Source: Neisseria canis
GTDB taxonomy: Bacteria > Pseudomonadota > Gammaproteobacteria > Burkholderiales > Neisseriaceae
Assembly: GCF_900636765.1 (NCBI RefSeq)
Contig: NZ_LR134313.1
Span: 62,001-126,000 of the forward strand
DNA length: 64,000 nucleotides
Direction of reading: 5' to 3'
Shown: positions 39,847-46,781 of the stretch, piece by piece
Numbering within the stretch: the first letter of the stretch is position 1
How the letters are laid out: every line of letters starts with the position of its first letter
The notes under the pieces: model-generated
What the model saw: the letters and a program-made list of their open reading frames with translations, nothing else
Database searches by the model: none
Told to the model about the DNA's origin: nothing
Position numbers and translations under genes: made by a program

Positions 39847-40097
39847 GATTATTAAGCTCCATATTTGTTTAAAGTGTTTGAGGTTATGTAACCCCATAAG
39901 CATAATATCATTTTATCATAAATAATTCTATTAAATTTATTAATCTTGCATACAAAATAATATGTTTTTCTCAATAAAAAGCCAATAGAAAATATATTTT
40001 TTTACAATATTACTATTAATATTATTAATAAAATTAAAATTTCAACAAAAATATAAATTAATAATTATAATACCTCAATATACTAAATAGTGCTTAT

Positions 40098-42191
40098 TCA
40101 GAATCCTTTTTCAAAATCCAAAACCCTATCTGCAGCATCTATAGTTTCTTTCCTATGAGCCACTACGATTTTAGTCACATTCAGGCTTTTGAGGTTTTCA
40201 TTAATCGCTCTTTCGTTTTCCACATCTAAGTTACTTGTTGCTTCATCTAAAAATAAAATTTTGGGTTCTTTGTATAAAGCCCGCGCCAAAATGATCCGTT
40301 GTTTTTGCCCTCCCGACAAAGCGCTTCCCATATCACCTATCAGAGTTTCATAAGTCATCGGCATTCTCATAATATCTTCATGTATCCTTGCAATAGCGGC
40401 GCATTGTACAATTTTTTGCTGATCGGGAGATTCATCAAAAAAGCAGATGTTTTCACTTATAGAGCCTGCAAATAACACATCATCTTGCGTTACCGTACCA
40501 ATCAGCCCCCTGATAAAGCGAGGAGAAGTTTTATGGATATCATGACCGTTAACCATTACCGTACCTGTTTCCGGTTTTAAATTACCGATCAGAATATTCA
40601 TTAAAGTCGACTTACCACAACCTGAACTACCGACAAATGCTACTGACTCACCTTGTTTAATATTTAGATTGATATTCTGCAGAATATACGGTTCATTATC
40701 AGAATATCGGAAAGAAACATTATTTACCTCAATATTGAGGTCGCCTTCTATTTCAGGAACAAACATTTCCTCTACTTTTTCAGTTTCCGTTTCCGTCAGC
40801 ACAATATCAGCCAGCCTTTCTGCATGAAGACTGAGCATTTTGATTTTGATAAACTGATCAATCAATTCCCCTATCCGGGTTTCAAACTGGTTTTTATATG
40901 CCCAAAATGCTGTGAGTGCACCTACCGAAAAAACACCGTCTAAAATATCATTGGCACCAAGATAAATAATCACGATACCTTCGATACCAAATAATAATTT
41001 ATTTGCGAAATCAAAAACATTGGTTAATTTTTGAGTAGTCAGATTGGTATTAACAGTATCTACAAACAAAGTCATCCACGAGCTATGCCTCTGCTCGTTT
41101 TTTTCAAACAGTTTTACAGTATGAATACCTCGAACCGTTTCCATAAAATAAGTGTTTTGCTTTGCTTCATGTACGATGTTCTCTTCTGTCGCATTCCGCA
41201 ACGGATAATAAGCCACGATTCTGATTATGATGTATAAAACCAGAGCCACAAGCACAACTACCGACAAAAGCCAGCTGTATAAAAACATCAACACAAGCGT
41301 AAATATCGCCATAATACCGCTTAAAACTGCTTTAAATGCGGTCGAAGTTAATGTTTCTTGGATTGAATCAATTGACCCGAATCGTGAAATCACATCACCC
41401 AAGTGCCGTTTGGAAAAATAATCGGCCGGTAATTCCAAAAGCCGTTTGAACATATTGGCTTTCCACTGAACATTCAAAGTGGTAGCCAAATGCATATTTA
41501 CCCACGCTTGTAACAGACCAGTAAGTTGTTCCAGTATTTTTAACAAACCGAAGGCCAGCACCAAAGTAATCAATAAGTTCTTATCGGCCGATAAAACCAC
41601 ATGGTCGATTACCCATTGCATCAAAAAAGGGCTGACCAAAGTAAAGATTTCCAATACCACGGCCAGTATCAACACTTGTGCCAAAGAGCGTTTAATACCT
41701 GTAACGCCTTTGAGCAAGGTAAGGATTCTAACTTTCTGTTTTTCCTCTTTTTCTTCAAAGTGCGTATTAGGCCAAAGTTCGAGCGCGATACCTGTGAATT
41801 TTTGGGAAACTTCCTCAAGTTTGATTTTGCGCATACCCATTGCAGGGTCCATGATGACAATACCGTCTTTAACCACCGATTTTAAAACAACAAAATGGTT
41901 TAAATCCCAATGTAAAATACATGGTACACGCAGGTTTTCCAAATCACCCAAATCCAATCGCAATGCGCGCGAAGTCAGATTCAGATCATTGGCAAAACGC
42001 ACAATATCGGCAAGCGTTGATCCCTTTTGTGATAAAGAATATTTGTGGCGCATCGTACGTAAATCAGTATGATAGCCATGATAACCCGCAATTGCTGTTA
42101 AGCAGGCCAAGCCGCATTCCGCAATTTCCGTTTGAAGTACGACAGGAAGTTTTTTTCCAAATCCAAAAGATAGGCGTTCTAAATATTTCAT
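40098..42191 (-). CDS. C39 peptidase-containing ABC transporter (microcin exporter)
   Basis: The 697-residue inner membrane protein joins leader cleavage and export, like CvaB. Residues 15-145 form a C39 cysteine peptidase: Cys26 in TEIAECGLACLTAIAG, His99 in HWDLNHFVVL and Asp115 in DPAMGMR. Then come six membrane helices (about 165-440) and an ATPase domain with Walker A GSSGCGKST (about 515), signature LSGGQKQR (about 625), Walker B ILFLDEATS and H-loop AHRKE. All catalytic residues are present. Its ATG overlaps the stop of the membrane fusion gene (TGATG). It should cut the ten GG-leader precursors around it. Confidence 0.95.
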   Translation of the reverse strand: MKYLERLSFGFGKKLPVVLQTEIAECGLACLTAIAGYHGYHTDLRTMRHKYSLSQKGSTLADIVRFANDLNLTSRALRLDLGDLENLRVPCILHWDLNHFVVLKSVVKDGIVIMDPAMGMRKIKLEEVSQKFTGIALELWPNTHFEEKEEKQKVRILTLLKGVTGIKRSLAQVLILAVVLEIFTLVSPFLMQWVIDHVVLSADKNLLITLVLAFGLLKILEQLTGLLQAWVNMHLATTLNVQWKANMFKRLLELPADYFSKRHLGDVISRFGSIDSIQETLTSTAFKAVLSGIMAIFTLVLMFLYSWLLSVVVLVALVLYIIIRIVAYYPLRNATEENIVHEAKQNTYFMETVRGIHTVKLFEKNEQRHSSWMTLFVDTVNTNLTTQKLTNVFDFANKLLFGIEGIVIIYLGANDILDGVFSVGALTAFWAYKNQFETRIGELIDQFIKIKMLSLHAERLADIVLTETETEKVEEMFVPEIEGDLNIEVNNVSFRYSDNEPYILQNINLNIKQGESVAFVGSSGCGKSTLMNILIGNLKPETGTVMVNGHDIHKTSPRFIRGLIGTVTQDDVLFAGSISENICFFDESPDQQKIVQCAAIARIHEDIMRMPMTYETLIGDMGSALSGGQKQRIILARALYKEPKILFLDEATSNLDVENERAINENLKSLNVTKIVVAHRKETIDAADRVLDFEKGF

Positions 42192-43468
42192 CAGTTAAAC
42201 TTCCCTGTGATGCTGTAAAGCGGGTCAAGCACCCATTCATAAAGTTTCTTACGCTCATGCAAAATATCTGCTTCGGCTACCATCCCGATTTGTAGAGGCC
42301 TCTCTTCACCATAAACTTTTATCGTTTGCTTCTCCAATTTAACTTTGACCAAATAAACAGGTTCATTACTCCTAGCCTGTGTTTGGTCGGAAAAAATGCT
42401 GCCTAAACTTGCCAGCTCCTGTTTACCCAAAGCAGTTTTCGCCACAGAAATAATTTTGCCCTTCGCATGGCCGAATTTTTCGTAAGGATAAGCTTGATAA
42501 CGCAACACCACTTCATCGTTAGACTTAATAAAACCTATTGCGCTGCTGGGCACATAAAGATTAGCAATCAACTCGGTATTACCCGGAACAATACTTAATA
42601 AAAGCGTAGACGGTTCGACTTGCTGCCCAACCTCCACATTCGAAGTACTTACATAGCCCGACCTGCTGGCACGAATCGTTTGCTCTTGCTGTAAATCCAG
42701 ATTTAACTCTTCCTGTGTTACTTCCGATACCGTACGATTGAGTTGGCTTAATTCCGATTTCTGCTTTTCGGGCAAATCAGCCAAACTCTGCTGCTGGCTG
42801 TTTAATTCTCTCAAAATACTGGCTTCTTCGCGTTTTAAAGCATTCAATTGTGAAACCTGATCCAAATAATCGTTTTCATAACCTATCATTTGTTGTTCGG
42901 AAATAAAGCCTTGTTTCATCAAAGGGCGGTATTTGTCTATAATCTGTTTTGCCAAAGCAACCCTTTTCTTCTGGCCGCTTTGCTGGCTTTTCACGTCAGA
43001 CAATTGGGTTTGAAGCTTATGGATACTGTCTTTTAATGTTTTTGCTTCGCCTTTTTGTAGATTTTTTTTCTGTTCGATTTCTTGCAACAACATTTTCTTC
43101 TTGGTTTCGGCCTCCCTCACTAATTCGGCACGAATATCTCCCTGCCCGTTATAACGGGGCATTGATAAGGTCAGGAGCTCATCGCCTTCTCTTACCAAAT
43201 CTCCATCAGAAACTTTCTTATCAGTAATAAAACCCGTATCCGGCGCATAAACCCGCGCCAAACCGGATACAGGAAGCAACTGACCTTCCACCGTAGTTTT
43301 TCGGGTGTAACTACCCCAGAATGCAAAAATAACAATCACCGCAGCAACTGCTACCGCACACCATGTTAAGAACACAAAAGAAAATGGCCGGGTCATAACC
43401 ACATGACCAGTCCATTTATTTTTCTTTGCTTCAAAAACTTCGGGACGGAAAAAATTGTCTGAACTCAT
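42191..43468 (-). CDS. HlyD-family membrane fusion protein of the peptide exporter
   Basis: The 425-residue adaptor bridges the ABC transporter and the outer membrane channel, as CvaA does. It has a cytoplasmic N-terminus, one membrane segment (FVFLTWCAVAVAAVIVIFAF), a lipoyl half (VEGQLLPVSGLARVYAPDTG), a long coiled coil (about residues 95-275) and the second lipoyl/barrel part (RASRSGYVSTSNVEVGQQVE, PLQIGMVAEADI). It is translationally coupled to the ABC gene by a one-base overlap. A hairpin (43590-43620) separates it from the precursor genes upstream. Confidence 0.93.
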   Translation of the reverse strand: MSSDNFFRPEVFEAKKNKWTGHVVMTRPFSFVFLTWCAVAVAAVIVIFAFWGSYTRKTTVEGQLLPVSGLARVYAPDTGFITDKKVSDGDLVREGDELLTLSMPRYNGQGDIRAELVREAETKKKMLLQEIEQKKNLQKGEAKTLKDSIHKLQTQLSDVKSQQSGQKKRVALAKQIIDKYRPLMKQGFISEQQMIGYENDYLDQVSQLNALKREEASILRELNSQQQSLADLPEKQKSELSQLNRTVSEVTQEELNLDLQQEQTIRASRSGYVSTSNVEVGQQVEPSTLLLSIVPGNTELIANLYVPSSAIGFIKSNDEVVLRYQAYPYEKFGHAKGKIISVAKTALGKQELASLGSIFSDQTQARSNEPVYLVKVKLEKQTIKVYGEERPLQIGMVAEADILHERKKLYEWVLDPLYSITGKFN

Positions 43469-43589
43469 AAAATTGCCAAAATAGCTTTCTTAATGGAAAT
43501 CTAAAGTATCACAAGACCTGAGTAAATTTCAGTTCATTTTTGAGATAGTAATTTTACAAAATAGTTCAACTTAAATTGCAATATAACTA

Positions 43590-43620
43590 GGGGTTCAACT
43601 TAGGCTATTAAGCGAACCCC
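43590..43620 (-). terminator. Hairpin between precursor genes and exporter genes
   Basis: GGGGTTC (43590-43596) pairs with GAACCCC (43614-43620) around a 17-base loop. There is no strong U-run after it on the minus strand, so partial termination or RNA processing that lowers exporter levels relative to precursors is more likely than full termination. Confidence 0.4.
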
Positions 43621-43675
43621 CTGTTTTAAAAATAACCAATAGATAACTTAATGATTCAAACTTAGCACTGCCAAG

Positions 43676-43846
43676 TTAATAAGGCATCAAGCGAACAATA
43701 TCGACAATAGTAGTATAGATATTAAAAGGTGAATCGCGTGGCTCAGTACTAGGTATACTAGGAAAAATAATGTTTAAATCATCATCCATAATAATCATCA
43801 CACCACCCACTGCATTTCTTAACTCTCCGGCCGTCAAAGTTTTCAT
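43676..43846 (-). CDS. Double-glycine leader peptide, microcin-like precursor 3
   Basis: The 56-residue product begins MKTLTAGELRNAVGG, with a core of 41 residues starting VMIIMDDDLNIIFPSIPS and ending VDIVRLMPY. AAGGAGATAG lies just before the ATG (43844-43846). The core is acidic near its start and hydrophobic after, without cysteine. It is the last precursor before the exporter genes on the same strand. The leader fits the island consensus less well at one position (NAV for xxV). Confidence 0.75.
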   Translation of the reverse strand: MKTLTAGELRNAVGGVMIIMDDDLNIIFPSIPSTEPRDSPFNIYTTIVDIVRLMPY

Positions 43847-43862
43847 CAAACTATCTCCTTGG

Positions 43863-43997
43863 TTAAATAAATTTGAATAGCTCGGAAATTCTAGAACCAT
43901 CCCACCAAACACCATCTTTATCAAAAAATGGAGGCGGGTCAATAAATCTGCGGCCACCCGATACAATCTCAAATTCTTGTAATTCTAAAACGCTCAT
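43863..43997 (-). CDS. Double-glycine leader peptide, microcin-like precursor 4
   Basis: This short gene of 44 codons encodes MSVLELQEFEIVSGG followed by a core of 29 residues that starts RRFIDPPPFFDKDG and ends RISELFKFI. The ATG is at 43995-43997, the TAA at 43863-43865, and GGAG lies about 9 bases upstream. It sits 16 bases upstream of precursor 3. The leader's E-x-x-x-V-S-G-G pattern matches its neighbours, which is the main reason to accept so small a gene. The core is aromatic and mixed-charge. Confidence 0.72.
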   Translation of the reverse strand: MSVLELQEFEIVSGGRRFIDPPPFFDKDGVWWDGSRISELFKFI

Positions 43998-44027
43998 TTC
44001 TCACAGCTCCATAAAAAATGAACAGAA

Positions 44028-44204
44028 TCAGTAAGGATTCGGACAAACTACATCGGGGCACTTATCTCCTGGAGGACAAGGATAACAAGGCACCCAAGGA
44101 TCAATCGGGCGGGGTATCGGTATAGGCTTCCATCTATCAAACCAATCATCCCAAAAACCACCTCCGGCTACATTTTTTAGCTCATTACTGGTCAAAGCTT
44201 TCAT
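44028..44204 (-). CDS. Double-glycine leader peptide, microcin-like precursor 5 (Pro/Cys-rich)
   Basis: The gene of 58 codons encodes MKALTSNELKNVAGG and a 43-residue core that starts GFWDDWFDRWKPIPIPRP and continues DPWVPCYPCPPGDKC, then PDVVCPNPY. Four cysteines and many prolines suggest a disulfide-bonded or metal-binding peptide. The ATG is at 44202-44204 with AAGGAG about 7 bases before it. It is 30 bases upstream of precursor 4 and on the same strand. No homologue is known to me. Confidence 0.77.
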   Translation of the reverse strand: MKALTSNELKNVAGGGFWDDWFDRWKPIPIPRPIDPWVPCYPCPPGDKCPDVVCPNPY

Positions 44205-44244
44205 TACATTATCTCCTTATGATTAAATTTATTAATTAAATTTC

Positions 44245-44436
44245 TTAATCTTTCAGAATTTCTCGAATTTCGCGCCAATCATCACGAATTTCGCGCCAGT
44301 CATCACGGATATTTTTACCTGCTTCCGAAAAAGCATCACCCAAAGTATTAAAACTTTCTTTAATCAGATCGCGAAATACCTTCCAGTTAGCGCCACCAGA
44401 AACTTGTTGCAATTGGTTTTTATCAAGCTCTTTCAT
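44245..44436 (-). CDS. Double-glycine leader peptide, microcin-like precursor 6 (heptad repeat)
   Basis: The 63-residue product begins MKELDKNQLQQVSGG. The core starts ANWKVFRDLIKESFNTL and ends with tandem 7-residue repeats IRDDWRE-IRDDWRE-IREILKD, encoded by 21-base direct repeats near 44250-44320. The core is a strongly charged amphipathic helix. A ribosome site AAGGAG precedes ATG 44434-44436. Repeat-driven change in copy number could alter core length. It is 40 bases upstream of precursor 5 in the same direction. Confidence 0.8.
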   Translation of the reverse strand: MKELDKNQLQQVSGGANWKVFRDLIKESFNTLGDAFSEAGKNIRDDWREIRDDWREIREILKD

Positions 44437-44927
44437 AAAAGTTCACTCCTTATAAAATTTAGGAATATCGAAAAATAATAAGTTAACCAGGCATTAAACC
44501 CTCTTACATACTATCGCCACTTAAAAAATAATTCAATTGTCATTTTTTTATTTTCGGAAATTTTACGTTTACATTTACAATACAAAAATTTATTAACAAG
44601 CCAACAAAAAGTTCTAACAGAAACAATACAAAATGTATATTTATTCTTGCTTTTTTATAGTTTTAACACTAGAAGGATAGTTGGCTCAAACACAAAATAT
44701 GAAAGCAAGGATGATCAATGATTATAGAAATGCCTGTCTGAGAGAGTTTTCAGACAGGCATTATTTATACTACCAAAAATCCTGCAGCTTTAAGTGTAGC
44801 ATTAGAGCTAAATTTACTCGAATTTCTTACCATATATAACGGTTTGTTGAGATACAGACGAACCCAACAACTACATTTAGTTGCTCTTTCCTATACAATT
44901 ACTAACCCCAATGAGCCACATCACTAC
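44437..44927. other. AT-rich gap inside the peptide island
   Basis: The gap of 491 bases carries a DUS-pair terminator (44728-44762) that ends the unit containing precursor 7. The right-hand side of precursor 6 (44440-44720) is very AT-rich and probably holds the promoter of precursors 6-3 and the exporter. No further GG-leader peptide was found on either strand. Confidence 0.55.
44728..44762 (-). terminator. DUS-pair terminator after precursor 7
   Basis: The left arm is TGCCTGTCTGAG (one change) and the right arm is perfect. It lies about 165 bases after the stop of precursor 7 on the minus strand. Confidence 0.6.
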
Positions 44928-45074
44928 TTATCTGAATTGTCTGAGCCACTGCGCCCATTGCCAAGCAAGAAGCTTAGCGCGAAGGGCAGGACTCGGTGGA
45001 GGGGGAACCGGAAACCGGAATCCACCACTAACATTTTCTAATTCATGCAACTTTAATTCAACCATGTTATTCAT
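44928..45074 (-). CDS. Double-glycine leader peptide, microcin-like precursor 7 (Pro/Trp-rich)
   Basis: The gene of 48 codons encodes MNNMVELKLHELENVSGG, a leader nearly identical to those of precursors 8 and 9. The 30-residue core starts FRFPVPPPPSPALRAK and ends LLAWQWAQWLRQFR. This is a Pro-rich segment followed by a cationic Trp-rich helix, a composition seen in membrane-active peptides. The ATG is at 45072-45074 with AAGGA about 9 bases upstream. It lies just downstream of the remnant at 45107-45163 and upstream of a DUS terminator. Confidence 0.77.
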   Translation of the reverse strand: MNNMVELKLHELENVSGGFRFPVPPPPSPALRAKLLAWQWAQWLRQFR

Positions 45075-45106
45075 AATAAATATCCTTAAGTTAATAAATC
45101 TTGAAA

Positions 45107-45163
45107 TTATTTAAGGCTACTTAATCCCAGAACAATACCAGCTAAAAAACCCAACAGCTTTGT
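45107..45163 (-). pseudogene. Remnant of the 28-residue hydrophobic peptide gene
   Basis: The 18 codons before TAA 45107-45109 read TKLLGFLAGIVLGLSSLK, parallel to the end of the intact peptide at 45545-45631 (VGFLSGVFVGLNSLK). An in-frame stop precedes it and no ATG is available, so it looks like a 5'-truncated copy. Confidence 0.5.
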
Positions 45164-45267
45164 TTATACAGATTGTTACAAAAGTTATGATGTATTGATA
45201 TCAGCGAATTCAATCATTTTTGCATCAATTACAGTACACATTTTGATCAACAGCAAAACCGCATGAT

Positions 45268-45437
45268 ATTGAGAACTTTTGGAATCAGGCAAAACGGTCA
45301 TTATGCGTAAGTTCAATGACATTCCTAAAGCCCATTTTGAGCTATACTCGAAAGGATATGAACTGCGTTTTAATCACAGTAAAATAAAGTTTCAATTATC
45401 CGTTTTGAAACAATTAGTAAGCGACAATTTAGCCTAG
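45268..45437 (+). pseudogene. IS1016-like (IS1595 family) transposase remnant
   Basis: The plus strand encodes IENFWNQAKRS (from 45268), then after a frame change RKFNDIPKAHFELYSKGYEL and RFNHSKIKFQLS, ending TAG 45435-45437. This order (IENFWxxxKR, RKFNGIPxxHFxLYLKExExRFN) is the C-terminus of IS1595-family transposases such as those of IS1016. The rest of the element is gone. It marks past transposition inside the peptide island. Confidence 0.65.
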
Positions 45438-45544
45438 TTATCTAATAAGACAACACTCAATTATATTAATTTTCAAGGATTTGATTTTTCTAAATTTTTA
45501 ATTTTTATTAATGATCATTGACTTAGTAAATTCTTGAATAAAAT

Positions 45545-45631
45545 TTACTTAAGACTATTCAAACCAACAAAAACTCCACTCAAAAATCCTACGGATCCTA
45601 AAATTGCTAAAGCAAATATAATTAGATTCAT
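45545..45631 (-). CDS. 28-residue hydrophobic peptide, possible immunity or accessory peptide
   Basis: A short frame encodes MNLIIFALAILGSVGF followed by LSGVFVGLNSLK, one membrane-spanning helix with no GG leader. ATG is at 45629-45631 with GGAAAGAG upstream. It lies about 107 bases after precursor 8 on the same strand, and a truncated second copy occurs upstream of precursor 7. The pairing of a precursor with this small membrane peptide suggests an immunity or accessory role, but this is inference from position and size; it could also be a chance frame. Confidence 0.45.
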   Translation of the reverse strand: MNLIIFALAILGSVGFLSGVFVGLNSLK

Positions 45632-45738
45632 TTTTACTCTTTCCATTTGTCAATAAACCTTATTTTAATTTGAGAATTTTAAGTTGTGGCAGTTAGGCTT
45701 GCATAACACTGAACGCGTGCAAGCCTAATCTAATAAAG

Positions 45739-45933
45739 TTAGTGTTTTTGACCAAAATACCTTGCAAACTTATATCCACCATAAGCTGTACCAGCGGTTA
45801 TAGCAGCGCCTCCGACAACACCTGCAACAATTTTCAATCCTTTAATCACGGCAGGAGCCACCAAAAAAGCAGGCAGCGCACCACCATTAACATATTCCAA
45901 CTCATGCGATTTTAATTCAACCATATTACTCAC
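45739..45933 (-). CDS. Double-glycine leader peptide, microcin-like precursor 8
   Basis: The 64-residue product begins MSNMVELKSHELEYVNGG using GTG 45931-45933, with GGAG 7 bases upstream; an in-frame ATG lies three codons later. The core starts ALPAFLVAPAVIKGLKIV, contains a small-residue stretch (VVGGAAITAGTAY) and ends GGYKFARYFGQKH. This glycine/alanine-rich hydrophobic core with a cationic tail resembles class II microcins. Precursor 9 next door shares the leader and the end, so the two arose by duplication. Confidence 0.82.
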   Translation of the reverse strand: MSNMVELKSHELEYVNGGALPAFLVAPAVIKGLKIVAGVVGGAAITAGTAYGGYKFARYFGQKH

Positions 45934-45990
45934 AAACAAACTCCTATTACAATAAACAAATTTATTAACTAAAATTTAATAAAGTAAAAA

Positions 45991-46158
45991 CTAGTGTTTT
46001 TGACCGAAATATCTTGCAAACTTATATCCACCATAAGCTGCAACACCAGTTACAACAACACCCCCTACAATCCTAAGACCCCAAACAACCAAAGCAGGCA
46101 GCGCACCACCATTAACATATTCCAACTCATGCGATTTTAATTCAACCATATTATTCAT
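45991..46158 (-). CDS. Double-glycine leader peptide, microcin-like precursor 9
   Basis: The 55-residue product begins MNNMVELKSHELEYVNGG and has a shorter core, ALPALVVWGLRIVGGVV to AAYGGYKFARYFGQKH. Compared with precursor 8 the leader and last 15 residues are the same, while the middle lacks about nine residues. The upstream sequence (TTAATAAATTTGTTTATTG) is shared with precursor 8 too. ATG is at 46156-46158. The pair might act together as a two-peptide system or represent recent diversification. Confidence 0.82.
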   Translation of the reverse strand: MNNMVELKSHELEYVNGGALPALVVWGLRIVGGVVVTGVAAYGGYKFARYFGQKH

Positions 46159-46238
46159 AAATAAAATCCTAATTACAATAAACAAATTTATTAACTAAAA
46201 AATATATAACTAAAGTTCTGCAATATTTATTCTGCGCA

Positions 46239-46376
46239 TTAATCTTTTAAAGAAGCAAGACCTACTGTGATCCCCGAACCAAAGCCAGTAGCTGCAAGTG
46301 CTGCATACGCACCGATCAATGCTGGAATTACACCACCTGCTACATTTTCCAATTCATATTGATTCAATTCTTTCAT
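46239..46376 (-). CDS. Double-glycine leader peptide, microcin-like precursor 10
   Basis: The gene of 45 codons encodes MKELNQYELENVAGG and a 30-residue core starting VIPALIGAYAALAATGFG and ending SGITVGLASLKD. It is a glycine/alanine-rich hydrophobic peptide typical of class II microcins. ATG is at 46374-46376 with GGAG about 10 bases upstream. It is the first precursor gene of the minus-strand series and faces the tolC-like gene. A 22-base palindrome lies 44 bases upstream. Confidence 0.8.
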   Translation of the reverse strand: MKELNQYELENVAGGVIPALIGAYAALAATGFGSGITVGLASLKD

Positions 46377-46781
46377 TACTTAATACTCCATAGGTTAAAA
46401 TTCAATGTAAATAAATATCAAGATCTTAAATTTAAGACCTTGTCATAATCAGAGCCCGCTGCCTCAATTTTGTTTCATTAAGTTTTGCATTTTTATGTAA
46501 ATTTATTTGTTTGTCATAAAATGCTGTTTAGAAAAAATAGCCAACACTAGTGAAACTCTATAATTCCGAATAACCACAATCATAAAAAGCAAACACGAGT
46601 CATACCGCAACTGGAATTTATCCATTTTCTGAATAATATAAAGAACATTTAAAATAAAACGGTCATTTATCTATCTTCTTCCTAACCACAAACCATTACT
46701 GAAACAACACCTTAAATTATGGAACTATTAAAAAAAATACCATTCAAACTCTTTTTAATACCAATAATCCTCTAAAGAATC
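46377..46781. promoter_or_regulatory. Divergent control region, peptide operon / tolC-like gene
   Basis: The 405 AT-rich bases separate the divergent precursor series and the tolC-like gene, so promoters for both should lie here. A near-perfect 22-base palindrome (46420-46441) is the best operator candidate. No DUS and no GG-leader gene were found in this stretch. Confidence 0.5.
46420..46441. promoter_or_regulatory. Candidate operator palindrome
   Basis: The half-sites AAGATCTTAAA and TTTAAGACCTT match in reverse complement at all but one position. It lies between the start of precursor 10 and the expected promoter. No regulator gene was found in the island to pair it with. Confidence 0.4.

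Larger units (their letters stand above)
45075..45544. other. Gap with peptide-gene and transposase remnants
   Basis: The 470 bases between precursor 7 and the 28-residue peptide gene hold a remnant of a second copy of that small gene (45107-45163) and a degenerate transposase end (45268-45437). The rest is AT-rich without clear signals. Confidence 0.55.

Noticed and set aside
44763..44927. Further GG-leader peptide between precursor 7 and its terminator
   Set aside because: The only minus-strand frame with an ATG there is 22 codons long and has no GG motif.
39153..46376. Lanthipeptide, lasso or other modified-peptide cluster
   Set aside because: No LanM/LanBC-, radical SAM-, or lasso cyclase-like genes are present; only protease, transporter and channel functions are seen.
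46719..46775. 18-codon frame just before the tolC-like start
   Set aside because: No clear ribosome site and AT-rich context make chance likely; it could be a leader peptide but nothing supports that.
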